Assembly: GCF_003667275.1 (NCBI RefSeq)
Contig: NZ_RCNV01000004.1
Coordinates: 1-64,000, forward strand
Origin: Mesonia aquimarina
Lineage (GTDB): Bacteria > Bacteroidota > Bacteroidia > Flavobacteriales > Flavobacteriaceae
DNA: 64,000 bases
Direction: 5' to 3'
In this document: positions 44,455-52,799 of the stretch, piece after piece
How positions within the stretch are numbered: position 1 is the first letter of the stretch
How the letters are laid out: each line of letters starts with the position of its first letter
The notes under the pieces: generated by a model
Told to the model about the DNA's origin: nothing
The model's database searches: none
What the model saw: the letters and a program-made list of their open reading frames with translations, nothing else
Program-made: the position numbers and the translations under genes

Positions 44455-44808
44455 TTACAATGGGTTTAATGCTTCATTTAGTGAGCTTTTAAAATTAACT
44501 TGTGTACCCTTATTACTTTCAAAAATAAAGTCTTTTAGACTTGTACTTGAATAGCTTGAAAAATCTCCTACGATAATTAAAGGCATTTTATATTGAGTGA
44601 ATTTTTGAAGTATCTCTCCCGCTAATTTGGTTTTTAAATCAAAGAAGTAGGGTGTGATATTTTGCTCGTGAACAATCATTTTCTCATATCCTTGATAATA
44701 TAAGTTTCCCAGTAAATTAAGCGCATCATCTACAGTATGAATGATGATTTCATCCGAAATGACTTCAGCAGTATTTAATCCATTGATATTATGTTCTTCT
44801 ATTTTCAT
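44455..44808 (-). CDS. DUF4180-family protein
   Basis: A 117-residue protein with the DUF4180 pattern: VDDALNLLGNLYYQGYEKMI, HEQNITPYFFDLKTKLAGEI, then YKMPLIIVGDFSSYSSTSL and FIFESNKG. These are the family's conserved positions, and the fold resembles STAS-like domains. The role is unknown. It is part of the minus-strand string, 11 bases behind the NTF2-like gene. Confidence 0.82.
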   Translation of the reverse strand: MKIEEHNINGLNTAEVISDEIIIHTVDDALNLLGNLYYQGYEKMIVHEQNITPYFFDLKTKLAGEILQKFTQYKMPLIIVGDFSSYSSTSLKDFIFESNKGTQVNFKSSLNEALNPL

Positions 44809-44819
44809 CTTATTATCAA

Positions 44820-45233
44820 TTATTGTTGGCTAAGCGCTTTTGAAACGGCATAACTATCTTCAAGCAAACGATATTTTGTGATTAGGTTATTTTCAATAAT
44901 CATTTCAACACAAAATAAAGAGCTTACAATCTTGCCTGTTAGCAACATTTTAGTTGAAAATTCACCTGTAATTACTGCATTTTCATTATCAATAAGTATA
45001 TTACTTATTTGTGCTGAAATAGGTTCTGTACTGCTCCACAGTAAATCGTAAAATTGCTCAACCTCTTTTCTATTACTTCTTTTTCCAAGCCATGGTGCTT
45101 TAGTTTCGTCACCTGGTATAAACCAATTTATATCATTAGCAAAAAGGTTAGTAATTTGGTTTAAATTTCTTTCTGTCAAGAATTTTAAAAAATTCTCAAC
45201 AATTGTCTGGGTTTGAGATGTGATATTCGTCAT
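44820..45233 (-). CDS. SnoaL/NTF2-like protein
   Basis: A 137-residue protein with the NTF2/SnoaL-like cone fold: an opening helix IVENFLKFLTERNLNQI, LFANDINWFIPGDETKAPWLG, REVEQFYDLLWSSTEPI and a final curved sheet. Such domains bind or isomerise small hydrophobic molecules. The substrate is unknown. It is in the string of small genes, 25 bases after the DUF1801 gene. Confidence 0.8.
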   Translation of the reverse strand: MTNITSQTQTIVENFLKFLTERNLNQITNLFANDINWFIPGDETKAPWLGKRSNRKEVEQFYDLLWSSTEPISAQISNILIDNENAVITGEFSTKMLLTGKIVSSLFCVEMIIENNLITKYRLLEDSYAVSKALSQQ

Positions 45234-45258
45234 ACTTTTTAATTTATACCAATGTAAA

Positions 45259-45615
45259 TTAAACTTCGTTTAGCTTTGCTTGTTGCTTAATCAGTTGCTT
45301 AAATTCTTCTGTAGGAATATCTTGGTCAAATTTTATCTGAATGGTCTTTTTACCTGTTTTATATCCCTTTTCTTCCAATATTTTACGCATTTCTTCAGTT
45401 AAAGAATCGATACCAAAGCTCACGTGTTTTTTAGCTAAAGAAAAACCAGCAAGAATTCCGTTGTATTTATAAATGGGCACATTCCAACTTATTCCACTTT
45501 CTGCATTTGGTGCTGTGGTTTCAATGAGCTTTTTGAGTTTGATCATAACTTCTTGCGCTTCTTCTGGTGAATTATCGATAAACTCATCAACTGTTTTTGG
45601 TTTTAACTCTTTCAT
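45259..45615 (-). CDS. DUF1801 (YdhG-like) protein
   Basis: A 118-residue protein with the DUF1801 pattern: VDEFIDNSPEEAQEVMIKLK, APNAESGISWNVPIYKYNG, HVSFGIDS and KGYKTGKKTIQIKFDQDIP. The fold is that of frataxin-like/YdhG proteins; the function is not established. It is separated by one codon from the DoxX-like gene, so the two are likely coupled. Confidence 0.85.
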   Translation of the reverse strand: MKELKPKTVDEFIDNSPEEAQEVMIKLKKLIETTAPNAESGISWNVPIYKYNGILAGFSLAKKHVSFGIDSLTEEMRKILEEKGYKTGKKTIQIKFDQDIPTEEFKQLIKQQAKLNEV

Positions 45616-45987
45616 TTATATTAATTTTCTATTAGCAGGTCTGAAATACCAAGAAATAAATGTTAGTACTAGAAGTAAACTTGGTCCGAACAGTGTTACT
45701 ATTTCATCTCTAATTGCCAAATGCGAAACGATTGCACCTGACATTACAAAAAAGAAACCTGCGTACGCCCATTCTTTTAATAAAGGAAATTTAGGAATGA
45801 GTATTGCTATCACCCCTAGAATTTTCCATACTCCGAGAATACTCAACACATAAGAAGGATAACCTAATAGTTCCATGATTTTAAGATTTTCTTCTATTTG
45901 TATCAATTGTACAATACCTGTAGATAACATTCCTAGAGAAAGCCAAACTGTGGCTATCCAATAAATTATTTTGTCTCTTTTTTTCAT
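45616..45987 (-). CDS. DoxX-family membrane protein
   Basis: A 123-residue protein with four membrane segments and the DoxX-like pattern: WIATVWLSLGMLSTGIVQL, LLGYPSYVLSILGVWKILG, FPLLKEWAYAGFFFVMSGA, and a final LTFISWYFRP. DoxX-like proteins are small quinone-linked or redox-associated membrane proteins. It directly follows the truncated reductase gene and abuts the DUF1801 gene. Confidence 0.82.
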   Translation of the reverse strand: MKKRDKIIYWIATVWLSLGMLSTGIVQLIQIEENLKIMELLGYPSYVLSILGVWKILGVIAILIPKFPLLKEWAYAGFFFVMSGAIVSHLAIRDEIVTLFGPSLLLVLTFISWYFRPANRKLI

Positions 45988-45988
45988 A

Positions 45989-46452
45989 TTATTCTTTTCG
46001 TTTGTAATGTAGTTGAGCTAAACCTGTTTCAAATGTTTTTACTTTCACAAATTCAAGCAGTTGCTCAGGTCTTTTATCTTTAAATAACCTTATTCCACTT
46101 CCTAATAATACAGGAACGATCGAAATGATAAACTCATCAATCAAGTCGTTTTTTAATAGTTCATTAATTACTTCAGCTCCACCATCACAATAGATGTTTT
46201 TTCCGTTTTCAGATTTTAATTGACTCACTAAATCGGTCAATTTACCTGTGTAAAAAGTAGTTCTACCTACACTTGGTCTTTGGGTTCTTGTAATTACATA
46301 AATATCTCTTTGTCCATTATCATAATGAGATGAACCAACTTCTTTAAGTACATAATCATAGGTTTTTCTGCCAATAATCAACGTGTCTATATTATCTGTA
46401 AATTCTGCATAACCATAGTCTTCACCCTCCTTTTCTACACGTTTTAAAAAGC
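45989..46452 (-). pseudogene. Dihydrofolate-reductase-family protein, 5' end removed by IS3
   Basis: The frame extends in from the IS left end (FLKRVEKEGEDYGYAEFTD) through DTLIIGRKTYDYV to the stop. The remaining about 154 codons carry the RibD-C/DHFR-like domain with VITRTQRPSV, GKNIYCDGGAEVINELL and the IVPVLLGSGIRLF motif. About 25 N-terminal residues of the cofactor-binding start are missing. An internal ATG at 46381 could give a 130-residue product, likely inactive. It was the first gene of the minus-strand string to 43605, whose own promoter has therefore been displaced. Confidence 0.8.
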
Positions 46453-46520
46453 TGGACTTCCTATATTAGACTAGACATAAAGATGAGAGAAAATGTTAGT
46501 TAGTTTTTATCTTAGCCATT

Positions 46521-46835
46521 ATGAGAAAAAAATCTAAACATTACACCTTAGAATTTAAACAAAAAGCAGTCGAATTAAATTATGCCAAAGGCAATGTAAA
46601 ACAAGTATGCGATGATCTAGATATATTTCCATCCGTACTTTACCGTTGGCGTAAGGAGTTAAAAGATTATGGTAAGAACAGTTTTCTAGGTCGTGGTAAT
46701 CCTAAAATGACCGATGAAGAAAAAGAGATAGCTCGATTAAAAAAAGCTTTAAAAAATGCCGAAATGGAACGTGACATCTTAAAAAAGGCCATCAGCATCT
46801 TCTCCGCGAGCAACAAGAAAAATACAGGTTTATAA
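46521..46835 (+). CDS. IS3-family OrfA (HTH protein)
   Basis: A 104-residue protein with the IS3-type helix-turn-helix (YTLEFKQKAVELNYAKGN, VCDDLDIFPSVLYRWRKEL) and a leucine-zipper-like tail (EIARLKKALKNAEMERDIL). Near its end lies AAAAAAG (46781-46787), the usual place of programmed -1 frameshifting that fuses OrfA to OrfB in this family. It binds the element's ends. Confidence 0.88.
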   Translation: MRKKSKHYTLEFKQKAVELNYAKGNVKQVCDDLDIFPSVLYRWRKELKDYGKNSFLGRGNPKMTDEEKEIARLKKALKNAEMERDILKKAISIFSASNKKNTGL

Positions 46836-46846
46836 AGCAGCACCTT

Positions 46847-47699
46847 ATGAGATTTCCTGTCGAGATGATTTGTCAAATATTAAAGGTAAGCAAAAGCGGT
46901 TATTACCATTGGTTACAATCAGGACCAAGTAAATTATGGTTAGAAAATCAAAAAGTGACAACGCTTATTAAATCTATATTTAAAGGTAGCTTTGAAAGCT
47001 ATGGCTCACCTAGAATAAAAACAGAGTTGGAGTCATTAGGCTATAAAATATCAAAGCCCAGAGTGGCGCATTATGAATGCTAATTATTTGTTTGCAAAAC
47101 GAAAACGTAAGTTTAAAGCAACCACAGATAGTAAGCATAATTACCCAATAGCACCTAATTTATTAAACCAAAACTTTGACGTAAGCCGGCAGAATCAAGT
47201 GTGGGTAAGTGATATTACCTATATCAAAACTAAACAAGGTTGGTTATATCTTACTGTAATTATTGATTTGTTTAACCGCAAAGTTATTGGATGGGCTTTA
47301 AGCAATAATCTAAGTACAGAAGACACTATTATTAAGGCTTGGCATATGGCAGTAAAGAAAACAACTTTAACCCAGCCTTTAATTTTTCATTCCGACCGAG
47401 GTGTACAATATGCCAGCCATAAGTTTACCTCTTTAATTAAAAGTTATAATGGCTTAGTAAACCAATCTATGAGTCGTAAAGGAAATTGCTGGGATAATGC
47501 TGTTGCAGAATCGTTCTTTAAATCATTAAAGGTAGAATGGGTTTATAGGCACAATTATAAGTTGAGATCTGAAGCGGAGTTATCCATCTTTGGATGGATA
47601 GAAACTTGGTGCAATAATAGAAGAAGACATTCCTTTTTAGGAAATAGAACTATAAGAGAATTTGAAATAGATATGTATAACCTTAAACTAGCGGCATAG
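46847..47699 (+). pseudogene. IS3-family OrfB transposase, frameshifted
   Basis: The DDE transposase reads in two pieces. The first (46847-47083) carries the HTH_21 part (VSKSGYYHWLQ, YGSPRIKTELESLGY). The second (47073-47699) holds the catalytic rve domain with D in VWVSDITYI, D in FHSDRGVQYAS and E in DNAVAESFFKSLK. Between them, near 47066-47072, the frame shifts at GTGGCGCATTATGAA, where an intact relative would read RVAR followed by MNAN. This lies well past the programmed A6G site, so it inactivates the copy. Confidence 0.8.
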
Positions 47700-47762
47700 T
47701 CATTCAACTATTTGTCCAGTTTTTTGTTGCAAGTCCAGATTTCGAAAGAGGCGGCTTATTGT

Positions 47763-49865
47763 CTAATTATTTAAAGTAAAGCTTGTGTTTCCTATCATAC
47801 CAAGTGAGTCTAGCTCTATATAGTGTTTCTCTTCTTCTCGCGTAGTAAATTCTATTCGCTTTAACATTCCATTTGGGTGAGTTTCAATAACGGTCATGGT
47901 TTTAAGAGGTTCATTTATAACCAACTTATTTTCATTATAGATTGTAATATTTCCAACATCACCTTTTATATAACTAAAAATTATATTGCTTTTATCGGAT
48001 ATATAATATTGATTGTTTAGTATAATTTCAGGGTACTCATCGTAATATTCTTTTAAAGTAATACCTTCTCCCAATTTAGTCCTTACCTCATAATTATTAG
48101 GGTTTGGTATAGCATACATTATTTTTTTTAATTGTCTATTTTCGAAGTATTTTTGACTATAGTGGGTACCATCCTTAAAGTAAAAATCTATGATACCATC
48201 TTTAGTATTAAGTAAGGTGCCATTATTATCGGTAATAGGAGTACCTTGTTTGTCGTAGAAGTATACATTAAATAATTCCAACGTTGTTTTGCCATTATCT
48301 ATTACCTGCTTTATATATTCCAGTTTTTTCCAAAATTGTGGGTCGTCACCAAACAGTTTTCTAAAAGATTTTTTAATTTGTTCTATGTCTTTACTATAGT
48401 CGGATTTTTTTTTGGAAGCTTTATAATATGCTGAATAAATTGCCAAACAATAATCTTCTTGAGTTTGATAAATATTTAGAAGCCGATTGTAAAGAATTTC
48501 TGAATAAGCATCACCCAAAATATTTTTCTTTTTTTCTGATGAAAAATCATTGAAAGCCATATCTGTGCTCATATATGAAACATATGGATTTATAGCTTTT
48601 TTTAAATTGTTTTTAAATTTTTCTAAATCTTTCTTTGAAGTTGAGGCTACAATTGCAGTCCTTGAATTGTATTTATTATAAGAATCAGACTCATAAGTAA
48701 GACCCAATTTCTTGCTTGCAGATAAACAAGCTTTATCCACCATCTTTATATAGCCATGAATAATCTGTGCTTTAATATCGGAGAGATAGAGTTTATTTTC
48801 ATACTGCCCTGTCTTCCGACTCCTAATACTTGTTCTATAGGATACTTCCATTTTGAATACAATTTGGTTTGCATCTATGGTTATATTGTCAAGCATTTCA
48901 TCATAAAAAATTACATTACTACTTGAATTGATAGCATCAAGTAATATTTTATCAACAGCCTTAAGCTTTTCACCAAGTCTATTAAAACTTTCTTCACGTT
49001 CTCTTCGGCCTCTTTCTTGTTGACGCTCAATTTCCTGCCATTTTCTTTCTTGTGTGTTTCGAATGTTTTGATATTGACTTTCAAAGGCACCACTGATATA
49101 ATTGCTGGCTTGTTGTTTATTGGCCATCGTTTGTTCATATTGTCGCTGGTTTACTGCTACTCTTCGTTGTACTTCGGCTTCTCTTGATTTTCGTTGCGCT
49201 TCTCTTTCTCTTTCAGCTTGCTGGGCCTCACGTTGCCGTTTTTGGTATATGGATTCTTGTGATTGGTTATTTTCAGTATAACCATCACTCTGCCCGCTTG
49301 AGGTATGCGCTGTTTTATCTGATACGATACTTAGTGTGTGGGTTTTGGATTGTTCTTTTTCGTGTAATCGGTTAATTTCTGCTCGTTTATGAGCCACATC
49401 CTGTTCTGTAGCATTAACATTGTTGTTCATTCCAAAACGTTGATTCATTTCTTTTAGAAGCCCAATGACTTGTTCATTGTACCCTATGTATTCTTCCAAA
49501 AAGGCAATTTTAGCTTGCTTCTTTGTATCAAAATTGGAGTCGTCGTCAGTCAAACTTATTTGATACGCGTTTCGTTTGGCCTTATTAGCTTTGTCTATTA
49601 ACGCATCTCTTTGCGCGTACATATTATCAATTTCTGCTTGCATTTTTCCTTTGCTAGTTTCCGTGGCTGAACTCTGCTTGCATTTGCATTTGGCATAGGC
49701 ACTACCAGTTTCCTGAGCAACGTCGCACCAGCTTTTTCCATCTGGCAAGACAATACTTCCGTTTAGGTCAGAATCCAAGAGGTGCTCACACGGATCGCCT
49801 TGTGCAACCACTGAAGTGCCAAGAAATAATATCAGGACTATCGAGTAAATATTCTTATGGTTCAT
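47763..49865 (-). CDS. Secreted coiled-coil protein with constant N-terminus (variant 1)
   Basis: A 700-residue protein with a signal peptide (IVLILFLGTSVVAQG), a Cys-containing head (GDPCEHLLD, SWCDVAQETG, AKCKCKQ) and a long charged coiled coil (about 75-300). Residues 1 to about 293 are almost identical to the 453-residue protein at 53841-55202; after RREREES the two diverge completely. Here the C-terminus has an unrecognised helical region (about 310-530) and a beta-rich tail with MORN/YwqK-like pieces (DGIIDFYFKDGTHYSQKYFEN, NENKLVINEPL). The constant-head, variable-tail design resembles polymorphic secreted effectors, but no toxin motif is recognised. Its 3' side is bordered by the IS3 element. 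Confidence 0.7.
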   Translation of the reverse strand: MNHKNIYSIVLILFLGTSVVAQGDPCEHLLDSDLNGSIVLPDGKSWCDVAQETGSAYAKCKCKQSSATETSKGKMQAEIDNMYAQRDALIDKANKAKRNAYQISLTDDDSNFDTKKQAKIAFLEEYIGYNEQVIGLLKEMNQRFGMNNNVNATEQDVAHKRAEINRLHEKEQSKTHTLSIVSDKTAHTSSGQSDGYTENNQSQESIYQKRQREAQQAEREREAQRKSREAEVQRRVAVNQRQYEQTMANKQQASNYISGAFESQYQNIRNTQERKWQEIERQQERGRREREESFNRLGEKLKAVDKILLDAINSSSNVIFYDEMLDNITIDANQIVFKMEVSYRTSIRSRKTGQYENKLYLSDIKAQIIHGYIKMVDKACLSASKKLGLTYESDSYNKYNSRTAIVASTSKKDLEKFKNNLKKAINPYVSYMSTDMAFNDFSSEKKKNILGDAYSEILYNRLLNIYQTQEDYCLAIYSAYYKASKKKSDYSKDIEQIKKSFRKLFGDDPQFWKKLEYIKQVIDNGKTTLELFNVYFYDKQGTPITDNNGTLLNTKDGIIDFYFKDGTHYSQKYFENRQLKKIMYAIPNPNNYEVRTKLGEGITLKEYYDEYPEIILNNQYYISDKSNIIFSYIKGDVGNITIYNENKLVINEPLKTMTVIETHPNGMLKRIEFTTREEEKHYIELDSLGMIGNTSFTLNN

Positions 49866-49938
49866 AATTTATGGTTTTTATTTCGAGCAATGCTTAGTTC
49901 GATTTCATACTATTTAAGTATATGATAAATAATTTATT

Positions 49939-49981
49939 ATCGAAATACCCAATAATAAGTATTTTTCAGCTTGTTGCCAAC
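49939..49981. repeat. Hairpin repeat B, copy 1
   Basis: TCGAAATACCC ... AAGTATTTTT ... TTGTTGCCAAC. A short stem (AAATAC 49943-49948 / GTATTT 49959-49964) ends 9 bases before GTTGCCAAC. A second copy lies at 55467-55508. Both lie upstream of the two genes with the shared N-terminus, so the repeat belongs to their common leader. Confidence 0.6.
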
Positions 49982-50202
49982 GGCTGTCTGTCTTAAAACT
50001 ACCTAATTAGTGGTTGAAAATAGTTATAATTTAGTTTCAAACCAAAAACTAGGATCAACCCGTTTTTTATCTTCCAGATTAGTCTCATCTGTATTTTGGG
50101 GCTTTATATACGCTAAACATATGCTTATAGTGACTGTTAAGTCAAGTTAATTATTTTCTCAATAATGGTGTCGCTTATTGGCGATTAACCCTTGTTGGCA
50201 AC
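49973..50202. repeat. Cassette-boundary-like site (GTTGCCAAC ... GTTGGCAAC)
   Basis: GTTGCCAAC (49973-49981) and its exact inverse GTTGGCAAC (50194-50202) frame a 230-base non-coding spacer between the WG-repeat genes and the 700-residue protein gene. The arrangement, with inverse core at one end and core at the other, is that of integron attC sites, though longer than typical ones. It contains repeat R1 (50016-50049). Confidence 0.5.
50016..50049. repeat. Repeat R1, copy a
   Basis: Contains TTATAATTTAGTTTCAAACC followed by AAAAAC. With the preceding 35 bases (from 49981) it is over 90 percent identical to 57109-57177. All four R1 copies (50016, 57144, 58282, 59243) have the same orientation. 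Confidence 0.75.
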
Positions 50203-50318
50203 TGACGTTTGGAAATCTTAATTAACATAAATCATCTTATCTTGATTTTATTTCACAAAATAATGAATTAGCCTTTAAATTTATTCAATAGATATACTAT
50301 CGATTTTATTAAATTAAA

Positions 50319-51611
50319 TTATCTTACCTCATTACCCGTTTTATTAATATAGAATTCTCTACCGTTTAATCTAACTCGCGCGAATCCATCTTTAAAAATA
50401 TGTACAAAATCGTATTTAATAGGTATAACTATTTTACCAGTTTTGTCTATAAACCCATACTTATCATTCAATTCAACTCTAACCAAACCATCTGAAATTG
50501 CCGAGAAATAATCATAACTTCTAAATGAAGATATTTTTCTACCATTTTTATCTATAAAACCCATTTTATCGTTTACTTTAACGAATGCTATTTCATCTTT
50601 AAATGGATGAGCATATTGATATTCAAATGGAATTATTGTATTACCATCTTTATCGATGAAACCGAATTTTTGATCAATTGCAACGGGTGCTAAACCTTCT
50701 GAAAATCCATTTGCTGCATCGTAAATTAATGGAATTACTATTTCTCCAAGTTTGTTTATAAAACCAAATTTCCAATCAAGTTTAACGAGTGCTAAACCTT
50801 GCGAAAATGATCCATTATGATGCCATCCAACATGATCATATCTAAAAGGAATTACTGTTTTTCCATTTTTATCTATAAAGCCATATTTGTCATCCGAGCC
50901 AACAACGGCCAAACCTTCTGAAAAGCTATCTGCAGAATCATAACTTACAGGTATCACTGTTTTTCCTGTTTTATCTACAAAACCATATTTGTTATTTAAC
51001 ATTACCAAGGCTAATCCTTCTGAAAAATCTTTAGCATAATCGTATTTAATTGGTATAACACTTTCACCAGTTTTATCAATAAAACCATATTTGTTATCTA
51101 ATTTAACAAGGGCCAAACCTTCTGAAAATGAATTAGCTTCATCATACTTACTTGAAGTTAGAATTTTACCATTCTTATCCATAAATCCAAATTTATTACC
51201 CATTATAAACTTGAATAATTCGTCTTCAAATATTATTTTTTCGGAATTAGTATTACTACTTATGTCTGAGACAAGGTTTAGCATTTCCATATAATCCGAA
51301 TGGCTTTCATCGGCCATTTCAAAATAATTATTAATATGATTTTTGGCATTAAAGAAGTTACCATTATTATGCCATATTTTTACATACATGCTTTCTATTT
51401 TTGCATTAGTGCTGCCAAGATGCTCTACTGTTTTATAAAGATTGTTTAGAGATGCAGCAGTGTTGCCTTCGCTATAGTTTTTCTGGGCTTTTAAAAAATA
51501 GGATTTTGCCATTACCTCTTCACTTTGGGCGTGGGTGGGCTTTGAAACACTAACGCATAGGAAGATTAAAATACCTATGACTTTTTTAAACGTGTGATTT
51601 TTTATATACAT
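50319..51611 (-). CDS. Secreted WG-repeat protein (about nine units)
   Basis: A 430-residue protein with a signal peptide (GILIFLCVSVSKPTHAQ) and a TPR-like helical region (about 30-120) shared with the two neighbours. It then has about nine 34-residue WG-type repeats (consensus YGFIDKTGKTVIPFKYD, then A-SFSEGLA-VKL). WG repeats build beta-rich binding surfaces on secreted proteins; the partners here are unknown. The start and signal peptide are the same as in the gene at 51618, showing recent tandem duplication. The spacing is 6 bases. It is the last of three WG genes in this operon. Confidence 0.85.
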   Translation of the reverse strand: MYIKNHTFKKVIGILIFLCVSVSKPTHAQSEEVMAKSYFLKAQKNYSEGNTAASLNNLYKTVEHLGSTNAKIESMYVKIWHNNGNFFNAKNHINNYFEMADESHSDYMEMLNLVSDISSNTNSEKIIFEDELFKFIMGNKFGFMDKNGKILTSSKYDEANSFSEGLALVKLDNKYGFIDKTGESVIPIKYDYAKDFSEGLALVMLNNKYGFVDKTGKTVIPVSYDSADSFSEGLAVVGSDDKYGFIDKNGKTVIPFRYDHVGWHHNGSFSQGLALVKLDWKFGFINKLGEIVIPLIYDAANGFSEGLAPVAIDQKFGFIDKDGNTIIPFEYQYAHPFKDEIAFVKVNDKMGFIDKNGRKISSFRSYDYFSAISDGLVRVELNDKYGFIDKTGKIVIPIKYDFVHIFKDGFARVRLNGREFYINKTGNEVR

Positions 51612-51617
51612 AACAAA

Positions 51618-52793
51618 TTATTTAATCTCATTGCCCGTTTTATCAATATAGAACTCTCTACCATTTAATTTTACATAAGCCAATCCTTCTGAAAATGACC
51701 CCGCAAGGTCGTATTTAAAAGGAATAACTATATTGCCAATATTATCTATAAAACCGTATTTATTATCCAGCTTTACCGGCGCCAATCCTTGTCTATAGGG
51801 CCCGGCTCCATCGTATTTAAAAGTAATTATCGTTTTACCTGTATTATCTATAAAACCATACTTTTCTTTGTGTTTCACATTTGCCAAACCTTCTGAAAAT
51901 GAGTCAGCATAATCATATTTAAAAGGGGTGATAGGTTTTCCATTTTTGTCTATAAAACCATATTTATCATCCAACATGACACAAGCCAATCCCTCTGAAA
52001 ATGAATCAGCCTTTTTGTATTTAAACGGGATGATTGTTTTACCTGTTTTGTCTATAAAACCGTATGTATTATTTAGTTCAACTTTTGCCAAACCTTCTGA
52101 AAATGATCCAGCAAAACTGTACTTAATAGGAATCACAATTTTTCCAGTTGTGTCTATATAACCAAATTTATACTTCAATTTAACCCTTGCCAAGCCTTCT
52201 GAAAAGGCATCAGTATCGTCAAAGGTATAAGGGATTACTGTGTTACGATTTTTGTCAATAAAACCGTATTTACCTTTATATTTAGCGCTAGCCAAACCCT
52301 CTTGAAAATTCAATTGTTCATTATCTAATTGATTCAAAAAGAATTTTTCAGCTTCAATTCTTTTCCTTTCAGCTTCTTCTCTTTGTGCAACCTCTTGTTT
52401 GAATTCTTCTTTCCTTTTTTGCTTGGCATCTATTTGATTTTTGATATCTACCACGAGACTTAACATTTCCATATAATCTGAATGGTTATCATCGGCCATA
52501 TCAAAATAATTGTTAAGGTGTTTTTTGGCATTTAGGTAATTATTACGAGCAATCCATATTTTTACGTACAGGCCTTCTATTTTGGCATTGGTGCCCTTTA
52601 GATATTCCACCGTTTTGTCAAGGTTGGTCATCGCGGTAGCAGTATTGCCCTCGCTATAGGCTTGTTGCGCCTTTAAAAAATAGGATTTCGCCATAACTTC
52701 ATCGCTTTGGGCGTGGGTAGGCTTTGAAACACTAACGCATAGGAAGATTAAAATACCTATGACTTTTTTAAACGTGTGATTTTTTATATACAT
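51618..52793 (-). CDS. Secreted WG-repeat protein (about seven units)
   Basis: A 391-residue protein. Signal peptide and TPR-like domain are as in its neighbours, followed by a short Glu/Lys/Arg coiled segment (about 125-150) and about seven WG units ending in EFYIDKTGNEIK. The signal peptide is identical to that of the 50319 gene, and the TPR-like part is nearly identical to that of the 52800 gene. It therefore looks like a recombinant of the two neighbours or their common intermediate. Six bases separate it from each neighbour. Confidence 0.85.
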   Translation of the reverse strand: MYIKNHTFKKVIGILIFLCVSVSKPTHAQSDEVMAKSYFLKAQQAYSEGNTATAMTNLDKTVEYLKGTNAKIEGLYVKIWIARNNYLNAKKHLNNYFDMADDNHSDYMEMLSLVVDIKNQIDAKQKRKEEFKQEVAQREEAERKRIEAEKFFLNQLDNEQLNFQEGLASAKYKGKYGFIDKNRNTVIPYTFDDTDAFSEGLARVKLKYKFGYIDTTGKIVIPIKYSFAGSFSEGLAKVELNNTYGFIDKTGKTIIPFKYKKADSFSEGLACVMLDDKYGFIDKNGKPITPFKYDYADSFSEGLANVKHKEKYGFIDNTGKTIITFKYDGAGPYRQGLAPVKLDNKYGFIDNIGNIVIPFKYDLAGSFSEGLAYVKLNGREFYIDKTGNEIK

Positions 52794-52799
52794 AACAAA

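Larger units (their letters stand above)
46453..47737 (+). mobile_element. IS3-family insertion sequence, complete ends
   Basis: About 1285 bases bounded by TGGACTT (46453-46459) and AAGTCCA (47731-47737). It carries orfA and orfB in the IS3 arrangement with an A6G slippery site between. No target duplication is evident (left flank AAAAAGC, right flank GATTTC). The left flank is the truncated reductase and the right flank does not continue it, so a deletion or rearrangement followed insertion. Confidence 0.88.

Noticed and set aside
46781-46787. A6G as a mutation in the IS
   Set aside because: It is the normal programmed -1 site of IS3 elements; the true lesion is further on, near 47066-47072.
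1-47737. Two IS3 ends as borders of a composite transposon
   Set aside because: The copies differ at about one base in eight where they can be compared, no target duplication is visible, and the interior holds mostly chromosomal stress and metabolic genes.
49973-50202. A standard integron with attC sites and IntI
   Set aside because: No integrase is in the window, spacers are longer than known attC sites and some cores depart from consensus; therefore only an integron-like array is proposed.
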